A DNA stretch of 64,000 nt from contig NW_025408679.1 of assembly GCF_020360975.1 (NCBI RefSeq), forward strand, positions 1,240,001-1,304,000. The letters run 5' to 3'. The DNA is from Hirsutella rhossiliensis (Eukaryota; Ascomycota; Sordariomycetes; Hypocreales; Ophiocordycipitaceae). The notes beneath the pieces are model-generated. The model was not told the DNA's origin, did no database searches, and was given only the letters and a program-made list of their open reading frames with translations. The translations under genes were made by a program, and so were the position numbers. Shown here piece by piece: positions 23,725-37,430 of this stretch. Position 1 is the stretch's first letter, and each line of letters begins with the position of its first letter.

Positions 23725-25560
23725 ATGTCGAAAAACGACTCCTCTACCGTCCCTACGGTCTATAGGACGATTCTAGTAGAGCCCTAAGATTAGGATAAAT
23801 AGGTAAAGGAGCTACGGGCTCGTATAGATAGAACTATCTATAATTTAGTCTTCTCTAATAAGTAGGACCCTCTTAAGCCCCCTCTTTATCCTAAGGCAAC
23901 GGAATTTATAGAGGGAGCTTCCCTCTTCTCTAAGCTAACCTCCGTATAGTAGAGAGCCTTTTCTGCTACCTTAGGTAACTACGAGAGTTATCGTAAGGAA
24001 TACCTTTACGAGACGAAGCTACTAACTACTATACGTATAGCGATAACGGAATCCGTTAGTACCGTAAAGCTAATTACTCTTTAAGAGGAAGAGACTCCTA
24101 GGCAGTAGCTTTTAAAGCTTAAGACCTTAATAGGTCCCTCGAGGGGCTATATAACAAACCGTATTAGGAAGAATTATATAGCCTACCTAGGAGCCTTTTC
24201 TACTAGGAACCTACTAGCTTCTTTATAGCTAGCTAAGTAGGAAGAAATCCTTAAGGAAGCTAACTAATACTTCCTTATAAAAGCTCTTTCCGGCTAGTAG
24301 CTATAGGATATATCTCTGCTAATAAAGCCTATTAGTAACGGTTACTCGACTATCTTTCGAGAAGCTAGCTAGGAACTAAACGAAGAAGCTGCTCGAGTAT
24401 AATAATAAGTAGTCTTATTCCTTCGTAGCTAGTACTCGACCTAGACGGTTTAACCTATAGCCCCTATTACTATGGCCCCCGCTGCTACTACTACGGCTGT
24501 TGCTCCTTTAGCTCCTCCTCCCTCGAGAGCCTTAACGCCGTCGTTAACTGCAGCTGCGGCCCTAGGCCCGGCCCCGGTCCCGGCCCCGGTCCCGTTAGTT
24601 AGACCGGCCCGACTAGTCCCCTAATAGACCTTTTAGTCCGTTAGTCGAAAAATAAGGGAACTAGTCGAAATCGAACCTCTTTATTAAAATTAGTAATAAG
24701 GGGTAAAAAGAGGGGGTTTTTAAGCAGACCTTCTAGATCGGGATAAGGATTCCTCGAAGAAATAAAAGACTAGGCGAAACGGCTACCTAGCCTATAAATC
24801 CTTAGGCTATCGATTATTATAATACTAGTAGGTCTTTAAGGAAAACCGACCTAAAGGATTTAACCCTTTAAAGAGGCTATAAGAAACGATATAATAGTCT
24901 CTTAAGGAGGACCCCTCGTTATAGAAGAAGATAGACGAGATTCGGGTTACTAAGAAATAGTAACTAATAACGCCGCTGCCCTTATTTAAGCCGTAAATTT
25001 AAGGGAAAATCGTTGTTATAGTAAATCCCGCCTTTATCTTCCCTACGGATTAATAAGGCTAAAGCTAACCGTTAGAGCCTCTAATTATCCCCTATAAAAA
25101 TCAGCTATCCTTAACTCTAGTACTTCCCTCGATATCTATAATATACTCTTACGATTCCGGTCTTTTAAGAAGGCATAATAGGAATACCTTATTACCGGGG
25201 AATTAACTATATAGATAGAGGGATACGGAAGGGTAAATTTCACGATAAAATTACTTAATAGGTCTATATAAATTCTTCGACGAAAAAGGGTAGCTTTTTG
25301 CCCTTGATTTTTAACGAGCCTAATTTCCTTCTACTTTCTTTAAAAGGAAGGGATCTTTTAAGATATAACGTCTAAGCCTATAAGGCTAGTCTAGAAAAAT
25401 CAGACTATCGGGCTTATTAAGGAAAGATTCGGTTAATTTATTCTCGAATTCCGACCTATCCTTAGGAAGGAACCTCTTAAGAAGTTAGCTTTCCCTACTA
25501 AGAGGAATAGGTCTATTATAAAGGACCCTCTTCTAGCAGCCTAAAGAGACGGTCTTCTTT
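23725..25560 (+). pseudogene. Copia-1 gag and protease region
   Basis: The ATG at 23725 opens a frame of about 300 codons interrupted only by TAG/TAA at probable Gln or Trp codons. The N-terminal part is charged and helical. A Pro/Ala-rich segment near 24520-24600 contains short P-A-P-V-P repeats coded by GC-rich sequence. After about 24640 the frame is harder to follow. The aspartic protease expected between gag and integrase should lie at about 25000-25500, but its D-[ST]-G motif is not securely visible. Gag would form the particle. Confidence 0.7.
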
Positions 25561-28500
25561 AGCACGCATAACTTAGTTACCTAGGCCCCTTAGCTTTATA
25601 TAAGCTAGGCTAATAATAGGGCGTATAAATAAGGGGCCTAAAGACCGTCGAATATAAATACTATAGCTAAGGAAAGACTAGGAGACGAATTTCTAGACGA
25701 ACGCCTTTACGGCCGGACTAGCCGTATAAGGAAATTTAGGTCGACTAGACTAACGTCTCTAAGGACTAGGAAAGCTTTATTAGGGTAATGTTTTTTATAG
25801 ACGCTTTTTTAGGGATAGTTTTCCCTTATTTCTTACGGACCTACTTAAGTAAGTATAACTAGTTTACTTTCTAGGACTTCGTTAACTAAATAAAATCCTA
25901 CTTTAGCTACGAGGTAAAGAAGATATAGTTTAATAAAGAGCTATTTACGAAAGATATCTTAAAGTAGCTTCGAAAAAGGGGCATTTTACCCCTCCTATTA
26001 GCACTAAATACCTAAGCCTAGAATAGAGGGGTAGAAAGATTAAGGGGTACTATAATAGAAAGGGCCTATATAATAAGACTTACTATAAAGCTTCTATACG
26101 ACCTTTAAAGGGAAGTTGTTAAGACCGCCTATTACCTTTAGAACCGGACCCTAAGGGACCCTAGAAGCCTAAGGGACTATAGGAACCTAGAGACCCTTAT
26201 TAAGACCTAAGAAATAGACTAGAAATCCCCCCTTAAGCTCTTTATAAAGAAGAGGGCCTCGCTAGCCTACCTTCGTGCCTATAGCTATAAGGCATATATA
26301 ATAACTACTAATATATAGCTAAAAAGGATAAAGAAAAGAAAGCTTAATCCTAGAGCCTTTATTAGTTACCTCGTTAGTTATAATTCTATAAATATCTTCT
26401 AGATCTAGATTCCTCTTTTATAGAAGGTTATTTCGACTAGGGATATAATTTTTAACGAATCTAGCTTCTTCGACGGAAAGAGGGATTAATAGCCCCTCTT
26501 ACTCTCTTAACGTTAGCTAATTTAGAAGATTTAAATCCCCCCTTCCTAATAGTTTTAAGAAAAGGTCCTAGACGAGGAAATAGAAGAAGAAACTAACGTC
26601 GAAGTAGTTAAGGATAACGCTAACTATAAGAAAGAAAAAGAAGAGGAAGCTATTAGATTAGATAATCTATATAAAGAAGGAGACTATAGGAAAGCGGTAG
26701 AGCTAGAATACGCTTGCCTCCCTACGCCTCCTCTTATAGAATAAGAAGAAGATCTAAAAGTAGCTTTCTCTATTAGTCTTCCTGTCTTAACCCCTAAGGG
26801 GGTAGGAAAGGCACCTCTCTTAAAGGATTACCTAGCTGCCTTTTTATCCCTACTTCGAGAAGTAAAGGAAGGTATAGGGCCCGATATAGATAAAAGAAGA
26901 CTAACCTCTCCCTTATTTCGATCGTTTTTCCGACTTCTATCTAACGCTAATAAAAGACGGTTCCTATAGAGCGTTTATAGTAGGCTAGCTTTTTAAGCTA
27001 CTATTAGCAAGGAAGGTATATAAAAGAGACCTTCTAGACCTACTAGTAAACTAAAAGCAGCTAGAAAAACACCCCTATAGAGACTAGTTTTTCTAGGCCT
27101 AGAAAGACTACCTAGCCTTATATAAAGAGATAGGGTCTTTCGAAGAGGTCCTTAAGGAAAAGGTAAGAGGAAAATAGGTCCTTAGCTATAAGTAGGTCTT
27201 TATCTATAAGACTAATAAATATAGCTTCCTTTAAAAGTATAAAGCCCGGCTAGTTATCTATAGGAATTAATAGGAAAAAGGGGATCTACCTACTAAGGCA
27301 ACCACCCTAGTAAGGATATCTTTTTAGACCCTTATAGCTATAGTAGTAAAATTCGACCTTAAGCTCGATTAGATAGATATAGTTAACGCTTTTATTAACT
27401 ACTTACTTAAGGAAGAAGAAGTTATCTATATACGCCTTCTACTAGGCTTCTAAAAGCTAGGAAAGGTTCTATAGCTTAGGAAAGCTTTATATAGACTACG
27501 AAGATTACCCCTTCTTTAGTAATAGCATTTAATAGGTTCCCTCGAAGCCCTAGGCTTTATAAAAGTCCCTTAGGAACTATATATAATATAAAAGGGTAAA
27601 ATCACGGTTTTCTTCTATATCGACGATATTATCTAGGCCTACTTAAAAGAGGAAGAAGCTATTACTAGGGAGGCTATATAAGGCTTATAATAAAGGTATA
27701 AGATAACTAGGCTAAGGGAGCTAAAGTAGTTCCTAGGGATATAAATCCTTTAGAATAGGTCCTAATAGACTATCTAGCTTACCTAGGACGCTTATATCGA
27801 TAAGGTCGCTTATAAATTCCTCCTTAATTCCCTCGATAAGAAGCTTCCCTCTATACCTATATTAAACGAAGAGCTTTTGCCTGATTTATCTATTTAAGCT
27901 AGGGAGTAAGAGAAACACTAATATTAATAGAAGGTAGGCTCCCTGCTTTTTTTAGCTATTTCTACTAGACCGGATATCTCTTTTATAGTTTCCCGGCTAG
28001 CTAGGTATAACTAGAATCCTAGCCCTAGGTATTAAGAAGTAGTAGATAGAGCTATCCTTTATCTCTATTTAACGAGATTATATAGTCTATGCTTAAGAGG
28101 GTAGGAAAGGAAGAAATTAGCTACCGAAATCTTCCTTTATTCGAGCGATTCGTTCTTTATAGATAATTCCTTAGATAGAAAGAGCTTATAGGGGTATATT
28201 ATATCCCTTTTTAGAGGAACTATTGCTTAGAGAGCTTTAAAGTAAGCTACTATTATAACTTTTAGTATAGAGGTAGAGCTACTAGCTCTTTTAGAAGCGT
28301 TAAAAGAAGCGATTTTCCTTAGCTAGCTACTAATATCGTTATAACTATAAATTCCGACCTTATTAGCTATAGAATATAATAATATATAGACTATACGAAT
28401 TCTTATAGAAAATAGTAAGTTATCGACCTAGCTATAGTATATCGATATCTACTAGTATTAGTTACGCTAAGAGGTCTAAAAGGGACTTATTTCCGTCTAT

Positions 28501-28900
28501 TAGGTTTTAATAGTATCGATAAAAGCTAACGGTCTTATAAAGCCCTTCCTAAAGTAGAAGCTAGCTATCTTTTTATAGTAAATTAGGCTAGAAGACGTTT
28601 AAGAGAAGCTATCCTTAGAAGCCCGCCTTAAGAGTCTACGAGAGGAGCTAATAGTACGTAGGAGGAAGGAGACGTCTATAGCCGAAGAGAGGAATTAGGG
28701 CTTATCTTAAAGGAAGGCCCTTAGCTTAATTAGGACTTATTCTTCTTAAAGGCCCCCTTTTTAGGGACCTGTCCTTAGAGAAGCCCCCCTTTCTTATAGG
28801 ACTTAATATCCTCCTTAAGGCCCCTTTTCTTAAAGTAGGTCTAAAAGAGCTTAGGGCTAAAACCCGGATTTCTTAAGTAGGGGATAAGTATAGACTAAGA
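25560..28900 (+). pseudogene. Copia-1 pol: integrase, reverse transcriptase, RNase H
   Basis: The integrase core (about 25690-26200) shows the block V-D-x-T-N, a catalytic V-M-F-F-I-D-A-F-like segment, then E-R-A and R-x-L-x-D-Y/N-R-T blocks. An acidic linker spans about 26560-26780. RT (about 27090-27900) has V-N-A-F, K-A-L-Y-x-L and Y-I-D-D at 27616-27627, with both Asp present. RNase H (about 27960-28420) shows S-x-R-P-D-I-S, then L-D-R-K-S-x-x-G-Y and E-x-E-L-L-A-L. Integrase before RT defines Ty1/copia. Numerous TAG stops make it non-functional. Confidence 0.88.
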
Positions 28901-28975
28901 CCTCCTCTATACGCTTACCGGCCTAGGTATTTAGCTTTACCCTTTCTATAAGGGCGGGCTATAGCTAAGGGGGTA

Positions 28976-29447
28976 TATTATAAAGCGTAGCTTAATTTCG
29001 TAGTTCTTAGAGATATCCCTTAGTATAAGGGACCTAGGAAGCTAAAAAATAAGGTTTAAGGAAGGAGCTAAAAAGAGGTCTAGAAAGGAGGGTAGGGGTA
29101 AGAGGGGAAGTAAAAGTAGCGATACCTATAAAGGTAGCGAGAGATAAGACGGATATACCGGCAACGGCTAAAAAGGAAGGGAAAAACCGGTAAAAAGCTT
29201 AGTAGTTAAAAGGATATTAGTAGCTTCTTTAAGTAGGATCTTCTTTATTAATTAAGATAATAGATAGATATAAAGAGGGGCGTTAGATAGAGGAAAGAAG
29301 GATAATTAAGGCAATATAATAATTACTCCCCTACCTTTATTAATGCCCTTATAAGAATTAAATCTCTCTGCCCTACCTATCCGACCCCTTACTTCTAATT
29401 TTACCTTTATATATTTTTATATACTTCTTATATCTCTCTTTACGAGA
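28976..29447 (+). repeat. Copia-1 3' LTR
   Basis: 472 bp, paired with 23103-23578, followed directly by the duplicated AAGAT. Confidence 0.9.
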
Positions 29448-29759
29448 AAGATAGCTTATTATAAGTCTTTTAAGACTATAAGTATATAAAAGTCTATAGT
29501 TATAAGTTTTATTTAACCTTTTTATTAGCGACCGCTTAACGATATACTAAGTTAAGTATACTAACTACTATATACTAATTAATAAGCGCTATAAGCTTAT
29601 TATTTACCTTAACTATACGCCCTTATTTAATATCGCTTATATAAGCTTAGAGTACTAAGCCTAGGAATCTTAGTTAAAACTCTACTTTATTAATAGTAAT
29701 ATAAGCTATACTTATTAGTAATATACCTTACTATTTACTAAGGCTAAGGTAAGTATTAT

Positions 29760-32495
29760 ATTAATAGAGATAGGTCTTAATATAAAAGATAAGGAAGGAG
29801 TAAAGGATAACGTAGTTCTAGTATTTTTAAAAGTATTTAGTATAATAAAAAGGGCGCCTTAGTTAGTTCTTACTATACTAATAAAAAAGAGCGGTAGTTA
29901 AAAGTAATAGATAGGTTTTATCTTTCTTTTATTTAATTATAACTATCCTTCTCTCTTTTATTATTAAGGTCTTAATAAACTTATAGTTTAGTTTTATTTT
30001 CTATAATAATATTTTATAAGTAATATAAATAGTTTTCCTTTATTCTCTTATTTTACTATTTTATATATAGTTATAAGATATTTAAGTATACTAATATATT
30101 AATAAGTTAGTCGTAATTTAATAAGGATTCGTTATTAATTTAATAGCGCCTCCTTATACTAATTAGTTTCCTTACCTTACTAAGTCTTATACTTTTTTTT
30201 CCTAGTTAGGTAAATAGTATATTCTTTAATAAGGTCTTAGCTATTTACTATATCTTTAGTATCGACCTATTAGTTATACTTAGCTAGCTATCCTTTTTTT
30301 TTAATAAGGAAAAAGGTATTACCCTTAAATCTCTTTTAGTCTTTAATTTCTTAGACTTTTTATTTACCTTTATTATCCTTTAAGTTTAGTATTAATAGGG
30401 TTTCGCTATCTTTATATATACTTTTCTACTCCTTTTATAGCTCTAAGAGACTAATATAGAAAATATTATAGAGGTATAAGTACTTCTTAAGGAGTATAAG
30501 ATAATATACTTACTTTTTAATAGCTTATATAACTTAAAATAGTTTAATATACTTAGGTAAGAGTTTTCTTTTTTTATCTTTAAGGTATAAGTTCTTTATT
30601 AATAATACTATAAGGTCTCTTACTTTTAATATAAGTAGTTAGTACTTTAAATTATAGTATTTCGCTTATAATTTAAAAACCTTTCCTTAGTATTCCTTAA
30701 GCCTCTTTTATAGATCTTATAGCCTAGTAACTCTAACTCTTACTTTAGGTACCTCCTTTTAAATAATATCGTCCTTAATAATAATATAAAACTTTATTTA
30801 ATAACCTATTAACGCTTTATTAAGTAATAACCTAGTTTTTACGTTCTTTATATTATTATATATAAATTAAGTAATATATAAAAGTAACGCTTAGTTAGTT
30901 TATTCTAAGTTAATAAAGTATCTTAAGTAGTATTATATAGCTTAGTTTATTTATTTTATTTACCTATTAGTTTATAAGTAAAATACTATTAATAGCCTAT
31001 ATTTTACTTATAAGATAAAATAAAGGTTTAACTAAAACTTACTTATAAATAAAGACCCTTTATTTAAGATAATACCTTTTAAAGGTCTATATATTAATTT
31101 AACTTAGTAATAGAATAATTCTACTAGCTCTAGAGCTATTATTATCTTAAAGATAAGAAAAAAAAGGCAATACTTAATATATTAGTCTATAACTACTAAG
31201 ATCGTATTAATATCTTATCTATTATATTATACTTTAAGTATACCTATAGTAAAGTCTATTAATAATTCTTCCTATAGTTATATAAGATATAGTAATAGTT
31301 ATATAGTACTATAATAGTAATACTTCTTAAATACTATACTTTAATATACTAAATATAACTAAATATATTTATTTATATCTTTTATTATTTTATCTTAGTA
31401 AAAGTTCCTTACTAATAGTTCGCTAGTATATTAAGAGATAAAGTATTCTATTAATAGATTATTATAAAAGAGCTATATTAGCTCTTATTATAAGGCTGCC
31501 TTTAAAGGTACTATAATATAACCCTTTTATAGTAATAGTTTATCTAGGTATATTAACTAAAAGCCTTTCCCTTTTAAAAAGTCTTTAGTCTCTTTTAGCT
31601 TATTAATTATTATATTAACTAACTAAGTACGTTTTAATAACTTTAGTAGCGGTTCTAGAACTTTTACTTTATAAACCTTTATATAGTAAGCTACTTTTTT
31701 AGTAGTCTTTCTTAAGAGTAACTATTTATAACTAGCTCTCTTTTTAGCTTAATTAGCTAATTATTTAGGTCTTATACCTAAAATATTATAGTTTTACTAT
31801 AGATATACTTATATATTTTCTTTATATAAAGGTACTTTACTATACTTATATTAACTTAAAGTTAAGTATATTTTTACTTATAAAAACGCCTTATTATTTC
31901 TTTATATAGATATAGTATTAATAGTAGCTAGCTTTACTTATAGCTTTAATAATAGTTTCGTAAATATAGGCTTCTTACCCTTATATTTAGGAATTCTTAA
32001 TAGCGCGTTTACTAGGTTTAATTTACTTATATAATACTTAATTATAAAGTTAAATAATACTAAATATATATACTATCTTACTTACCTCTTATTTAAGGAG
32101 GTCTAGTATATAAACGTTTAAAGGTTATAGTAGTTTAATAGTACCTTTACTTTATATACTACCCTTTTAATATATTATTACTAGTATTTAAATAACTTAA
32201 TAATAGTAAATAGTTCTTAGTTTAAAATACTATAATTAAGTTTAGCTTTAATAAGCTTCCTTAATTAAAATATAATTAAATAGTAACGCCCTTTATTATT
32301 AAGTTAAGAGGTAATTCTTATTATTATAAATTATAATATATCTATTTTAATATAAATACGTCTTTTTAAATTATAATATTAAAGGAGTAAGGCTCTTTAA
32401 AAAGTATTATTAAGAGCTTAAAACTCTACCCTTTTAATAAGGTTTAGCTCTATACTTCTTAGCTTCTTTTTATTCTTACTCTCCTTTAATAATAT
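29760..32495 (-). pseudogene. Gypsy-2 copy 1 pol: chromodomain, integrase, RNase H
   Basis: The minus-strand frames match 52130-54850. Reading right to left: RNase H (about 32400-32100), a long zinc/linker region, integrase (about 31450-30750), the post-integrase block with L-L-E-P-Y-K (about 30440-30410) and a chromodomain-like end (about 30370-30190). Mutations are heavier than in the 52-58 kb copy. The right end is cut by a Copia-1 LTR. Chromodomains in such elements usually direct integration to heterochromatin. Confidence 0.75.
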
Positions 32496-32972
32496 TCCTA
32501 TAAAGAGAGATATAAGAAGTATATATAAAATATATAAAGGTAAAAGTAAAAGTAAAAGGTTAGATAGGTAAGGTAGAGATATTTAAATCTTATAAGGGTA
32601 GTAATTATAGTAAGGGAGTAATTATTATATTGCTTTAATTCTCTTTCTTTCCTTTATCTAACGCCTCTCTTTATACCTATCTAGTATCTTAATTAATAAA
32701 GAAGATCCTACTTAAAGAAGCTATTAATATCCTCTTAACTACTAAGCTTTTTACTAGTTTTTCCCCTCCTTTCTAGCTATTACTAATATATCCGTCTTAT
32801 CTTTTACTACCTTTATAGGAAGCTATCGCTACTTTTACTTCCCTTCTTACCCTTACCCTTTTCTTTATACCTCTTTTTAGCTCCTTCTTTAAACCCTATT
32901 TTTTAGCTTCCTAGGTCCCTTATATTAAGGGATATCTTTAAAAACTACGAAATTAAGCTATACTTCGTAATA
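32496..32972 (-). repeat. Copia-1 copy 5, 3' LTR
   Basis: 477 bp, outer end tcctata, inner end gtaata next to tacccc. The left flank aatat (32491-32495) is the candidate duplication; its partner is beyond the window. Confidence 0.85.
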
Positions 32973-35900
32973 TACCCCTTTAGCTATAGCTTACCCTTTT
33001 AGAAAGGGTAAAGCTAAATACCTAGGCTAGTAAGCGTATAGAGGAGGTCTTAGTTTATACTTATCCCTTACTTAAGAAATCTAGGTTTTAGCCCTAGGCT
33101 CTTTTAGACCTACTTTAGGAAAAGGGGCCTAAGGAGGATATTAAGTCTTATAAGAAAGGGGGGCTTCTCTAAGGTTAAGTCCTTAAAAAGGGGGCCTTTT
33201 AAGAAGAATAGGTCTTAATTAAGCTAGGGGCCCTCCTTTAAGATAAGTCCTAATCCCTTTCTTTAGCTATAGATATCTCCTTCCTCCTATATACTATTAG
33301 CTCCTTTTATAGACTCTTAAGGCGGGCTTTTAAGGATAGCTTCTCTTAAATATCTTTTAGCTTAATTTACTATAAAAAGATAGCTAGCTTTTACTTTAGT
33401 AGGGGCTTTATAAGACCGTTAGCTTTTATTAATACTATTAGAACCTAATAGACGGAAATAAGTCCCTTTTAGACCTCTTAGTATAACTAATACTAATAGA
33501 TATCGATATACTATAGCTAGGTTAATAGCTTACTATTTTCTATTATAAGAATTTATATAGTCTATATATTATTATATTCTATAGCTAATAGGGTTAGAAT
33601 TTATAGTTATAGAGATATTAGTAGCTAGCTAAGGAAAATCGCTTCTTTTAATACTTTTAAAAGAGCTAGTAGCTTTGCCTCTATACTAAAAGTCTTAATA
33701 GTAGCTTACTTTAAAGCTCTCTAAGTAATAGTTCCTTTAAAAAGGGATATAATATACCCTTATAAGCTCTTTCTATTTAAGGAATAATCTATAAAGGAAG
33801 AATTACTTAAATAAAAGAAGATTTTAGTAGCTAATTTCCTTCTTTACTTTCTTTAGTATAGACTATATAATCTTATTAAATAGAGATAAAGAATTACTTA
33901 GTCTACTACTTCTTAGTACCTAGGGCTAGGATTCTAGTTATACTTAGCTAGCTAGGAGACTATAAAAAAGATATCCGGTCTAGTAAAAATAATTAAAAAA
34001 AGCAAGGAGCCTACCTTTTATTAATATTACTACTTCTTTTACTCCCTAGCTTAAAAGGACGGATTAAGTAAAAGCTATTTATTTAATATAGGTATAGAGG
34101 AAAGCTTCTTATTAAGGGTATTAAGGAGGAATTTATAAGCGACCTTATCGATATAAGCGTCTTAGGTAAGCTAGATAGTCTATTAGGACTTATTTTAAAG
34201 GATTTATATCCTTAGGAACTACTTTAGCTCTCTTAGCTTAGTTATCTTATACCTTTATTATAGGCCTTATATAGCCTCCCTAGTAATAGCTTCTTCTTCT
34301 TCTAAGTAGGCTTAGATAATATTATTAACGTAAAAGAAGACTATGATTTTACCCTTTTATATTATATATAGTTCCTAAGGGACTTTATTAAAGCCTAGGG
34401 CTTTAAGGGAACCTATTAAATACTATTACTAAAGAAAGGGTAATCCTTATAGTTTATATAAAGCTTTCCTAAGCTATAGAACCTTTCCTAGCTATTAAAA
34501 GCTTAGTAGAAAGCGTATATAAATAACTTCTTCTTCCTTAAGTAGATAGTTAATAAAGGCGTTAAATATATATATTTAATTAAGTTTAAGATCGAATTCT
34601 ACTACTATAGCTATAAGGGTCTAAAAAGATATCCCTATTAAGGTAGTTACCTTAGTAAGAAGATCCCCCTTTTCCTACTAGTTCCTATATATAACTAGCT
34701 AGGCCTTATACTTTTAAAGGAAGCTATATTTATTAGTCTTATAGATAAAAACTTACTTATAGCTAAGGACCTATTTTCCTCTTACTTTCTCCTTAAGGAC
34801 CTCTTTAAAAGACCCTATCTTTTTATATAAGGCTAGGTAGTCTTTCTAGGCCTAGAAAAACTAGTCTTTAAAGGGGTGTTTTTCTAGCTGCTTTTAGTTT
34901 ACTAGTATATCTAAGAGGTCTCTTTTATATACCTTCCTTATTAATATTAGCTTAAAAAGCAGGCCTACTATAAACGCTTTATAAGAACCGTCTTTTATTA
35001 GCGTTAGATAGAAGTCGGAAAAATAATTAAAATAAGGGAAAGGTTAGTCTTTTTTTATATCGGGCCCTATACCTTCCTTTACTTCTTAAAGTAAGGATAA
35101 AAAGGTAGCTAAGTAATCCTTTAAGAGAGGTACCTTTCCTACCCTCTTAAGGGTTAAGATAGAAAGACTAACTAAAAAAGCTACTTTTAGATCTTTTTCT
35201 TATTTTATAAGAGAAGGCGTAGGAGGGTAAGCGTATTCTAGCTCTATTACTTTCCTATAGCCTCCTTCTTTATCTAGAATATCTAATCTAGTAGCTTCCT
35301 CTTCTTTTTCCTCTTTAAAGTTAGCGTTATCCTTAACTACTTCGATATTAGTTTCTTTTTTTATTTCCTTATCTAGGACCTCTTCTTAAGACTATTAAGA
35401 AGGGGGGATTTAAATCTTTTAAATTCGCTAACGTTATAAGAGTAAGAGGGGCTATTAATCCCTCTTTTTATCTAAGAAGCTAGATTCGTTAAAAATTATA
35501 TCCTTAGTTAAAATAACTTTCTATAAAAGAGGAATCTAGATCTAAAAGATATTTATAAAATTATAACTAATAAGGTAACTAATAAAGGCTCTAGGATTAA
35601 GCATTCTTTTCTTCTTTCTTTTTAGCTATATATCGATAGTTATAGCGTATACCTTATAGCTATAGGTATAAAGGTAAGCTAGTAAGGCCCTCTTCTTTAT
35701 AAAGAGCTTAAGGGGGGATTTCTAGTTTATTTCTTAAGTCTTAAAACAGGTTTCTAAGTCCCTATAATCCCTTAGGCCCCTAAGGTCCCTTAAGGTTTAG
35801 TTTTAAAAGTAATAGGCGGTCTTAATAACTTCCCTTTAAAGGTTATAAGGAAGCCTTATAGTAAGTCTTATTATATAAGCCCTTTTTATTATAGTACCCT

Positions 35901-36263
35901 TTAATCTTTCTACCTCTCCGTTCTAGGCCTAGGTATTTAGTACTAATAGGAGGGGTAAAATGCCTTTTTTTAAAGCTAATTTAAGATATCCTTTATAAAT
36001 AGCTCTTTATTAAACTATATCTTCTTTACCTTATAGCTAAAGTAAGACTTTATTTAGTTAACGAAGTCCTAGAAGGTTAACTAGTTATATTTACTTAGGT
36101 AGGTCTATAAGAAATAAGGGAAAAGTATCCTTAAAAAGGCGTCTATAAAAAACATTACCTTAACGAAGCTTTCTTAATCCTTAAATATATCGGTCTAGTT
36201 AACCGAAATTTCCTTATATAGCTAGTCTAGCTATAAAGGGATTCGTCTAAAAATTCGTCTCTT
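32973..36263 (-). pseudogene. Copia-1 copy 5 pol (RNase H, RT, integrase C-half)
   Basis: A minus-strand match to the complete Copia-1. The RT motif near 34321-34345 reads Y-V-N-N, as in copy 2, with both catalytic Asp codons changed. It stops within integrase at the Gypsy-2 insertion. Confidence 0.82.
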
Positions 36264-37223
36264 TATAAGGGAATATATATTATAGTACGATTAGTTAGGT
36301 AGTAGAGATAGCTAGAGGTACTACGCTATATATATTATATTCTCCTTATTATAAGACTAAAGCTTATAAGATATAAGAAGGTATAAGCAATAAGCGTAGA
36401 ATCGGGTAACCGATAACGTAAGTAGAAAGATCGGTCGAAGGAGTATAGGGTAGGATTTCGTCCGGAATTTATAACGAGCATATAAGGGGCTAAATAATAT
36501 ATTAAAAGAATAGCGTTGTAAAGGATGCTTATAAACTTACTTATTCTATCTCCTACTCCTAGGGAAATCCTTCGTCTTTTATAGACTATTGCTCGCCTAC
36601 TAGTAAGCTAATTAGTTAGTTTTCTAGTATATTCTATAGTACTTAAAAAGCTCTATCTATTATATATCTTCCTAACCTAGTAGGTAGTCTAATTATAGCG
36701 TAATAGTTAACGTAAGACTATAGGTTCTAGTATAAGTAGTAGATTTAACTAGAATGTTCTATGCCCTACCTATTCTCGTATCGCGGATATCTTTAAGACC
36801 GCTAAGCTAAAATAGGCAATAGGGTATCCGTTCTGCTCGTAATTAACTTATGCATTTTATATATATTTTTGTTTCTAAGGATAGGCTTATCCTAACCCGC
36901 TTTTCCTAGAGGAAGGTATAGATGTTTAGTATAGGTCTTTGTCTTTTAATAGTTATTCCCTTAGACTATATTATAGAGCTTCTTTTTACTAGCTTATTCT
37001 ATAAAGCCTCCCTATGCCTATTATTTCTTTATAATAGTAAAATAGGAATATAAGGGTATATTCTTATATAAGAAGAGGGAATTTTTCCTTTTTTATCGGA
37101 ATAGCGAGTAGTCTATAATATATAAGCGGGGTAGGCATAATTCCCTACTAATACCCTACTAATATATTAGTACTATATACCTAAGTGCTTTATTAGCCTA
37201 TACCTCCTAGTAGCGCTTTTATA
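36264..37223 (-). repeat. Gypsy-2 3' LTR interrupted by a solo LTR
   Basis: The pieces 36264-36371 and 37074-37223 align with 58318-58575. They are separated by the Copia-3 solo LTR and its TAAGA duplication. Confidence 0.87.
36372..37068 (-). repeat. Copia-3 solo LTR in the Gypsy-2 LTR
   Basis: 697 bp, tataagaagg to ttcttata, with TAAGA duplicated at 36367-36371 and 37069-37073. Its sequence is the reverse complement of the LTRs at 37431-38126 and 50030-50725. It is heavily mutated compared with the copy at 56783-57479. Confidence 0.88.
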
Positions 37224-37231
37224 ATTATCTC

Positions 37232-37246
37232 CCCTCCTATATAAAC
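37232..37246 (+). promoter_or_regulatory. Polypurine tract and TATA-like box before the Gypsy-2 antisense ORF
   Basis: The + strand has a ctcccctcct run just inside the 3' LTR, which serves as the polypurine tract on the minus strand. It runs straight into ctatataaac, a good TATA element for + strand transcription. The antisense ORF would start about 390 bp downstream if the Copia-3 insertion were removed. The role is inferred from position. Confidence 0.4.
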
Positions 37247-37430
37247 GTCTTAGCTATATCTTATATATATTGCTTTCGCTATATTATATATATTTAGTTA
37301 AAAAGAAAGGTAGTTTTAGTTATATATCGCGCGTATACGCCTTTATAAGTATACGTTAGTCTACGCCCTATAACGTTAATAGTTATTATACTAACGGTTA
37401 CTACTAAGTACTTATTATAGTATCGCTTAT

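Larger units (their letters stand above)
23103..29447 (+). mobile_element. Structurally complete Copia-1 element
   Basis: 6,345 bp with LTRs at 23103-23578 (476 bp) and 28976-29447 (472 bp). AAGAT is duplicated at 23098-23102 and 29448-29452. A primer-binding site follows the 5' LTR and a gctaaggggg purine tract precedes the 3' LTR. It lies in the antisense ORF of a Gypsy-2. It is less mutated than the other four Copia-1 copies here: it retains the gag ATG and an intact Y-I-D-D motif. It is therefore the best reference for the family, but it is still full of stops. Confidence 0.92.
22459..29700 (+). pseudogene. Antisense ORF of Gypsy-2 copy 1 (split by Copia-1)
   Basis: A plus-strand frame at 22459-23102 resumes after the Copia-1 insert at 29453 and may run on to about 29700, with stops only at Gln-type codons. 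It is the same frame as at 50912-52128 in the complete Gypsy-2, and the two copies keep the same phase through many mutations. The Cys-motif region (about 22812-22845) reads Y-K-x-Y, six residues, Y, with a Pro close behind. An S-R-D-L-T-P-L-T block lies near 22530-22555. It is antisense to the element's pol. No function can be named. Confidence 0.6.
22459..32495 (-). mobile_element. Gypsy-2 copy 1, 3' half, interrupted by Copia-1
   Basis: Sequences 22459-23102 and 29448-32495 are continuous parts of one minus-strand Gypsy-2, aligned with 51370-54850 of the complete copy. The Copia-1 at 23103-29447 splits it with the duplication AAGAT. From left to right: the antisense ORF (+), chromodomain, integrase and RNase H (all -). 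It ends where another Copia-1 LTR begins at 32496; the RT and gag half would lie right of the window. It keeps about 200 bp after the antisense ORF (about 29555-29760) that the complete copy lacks. Confidence 0.82.
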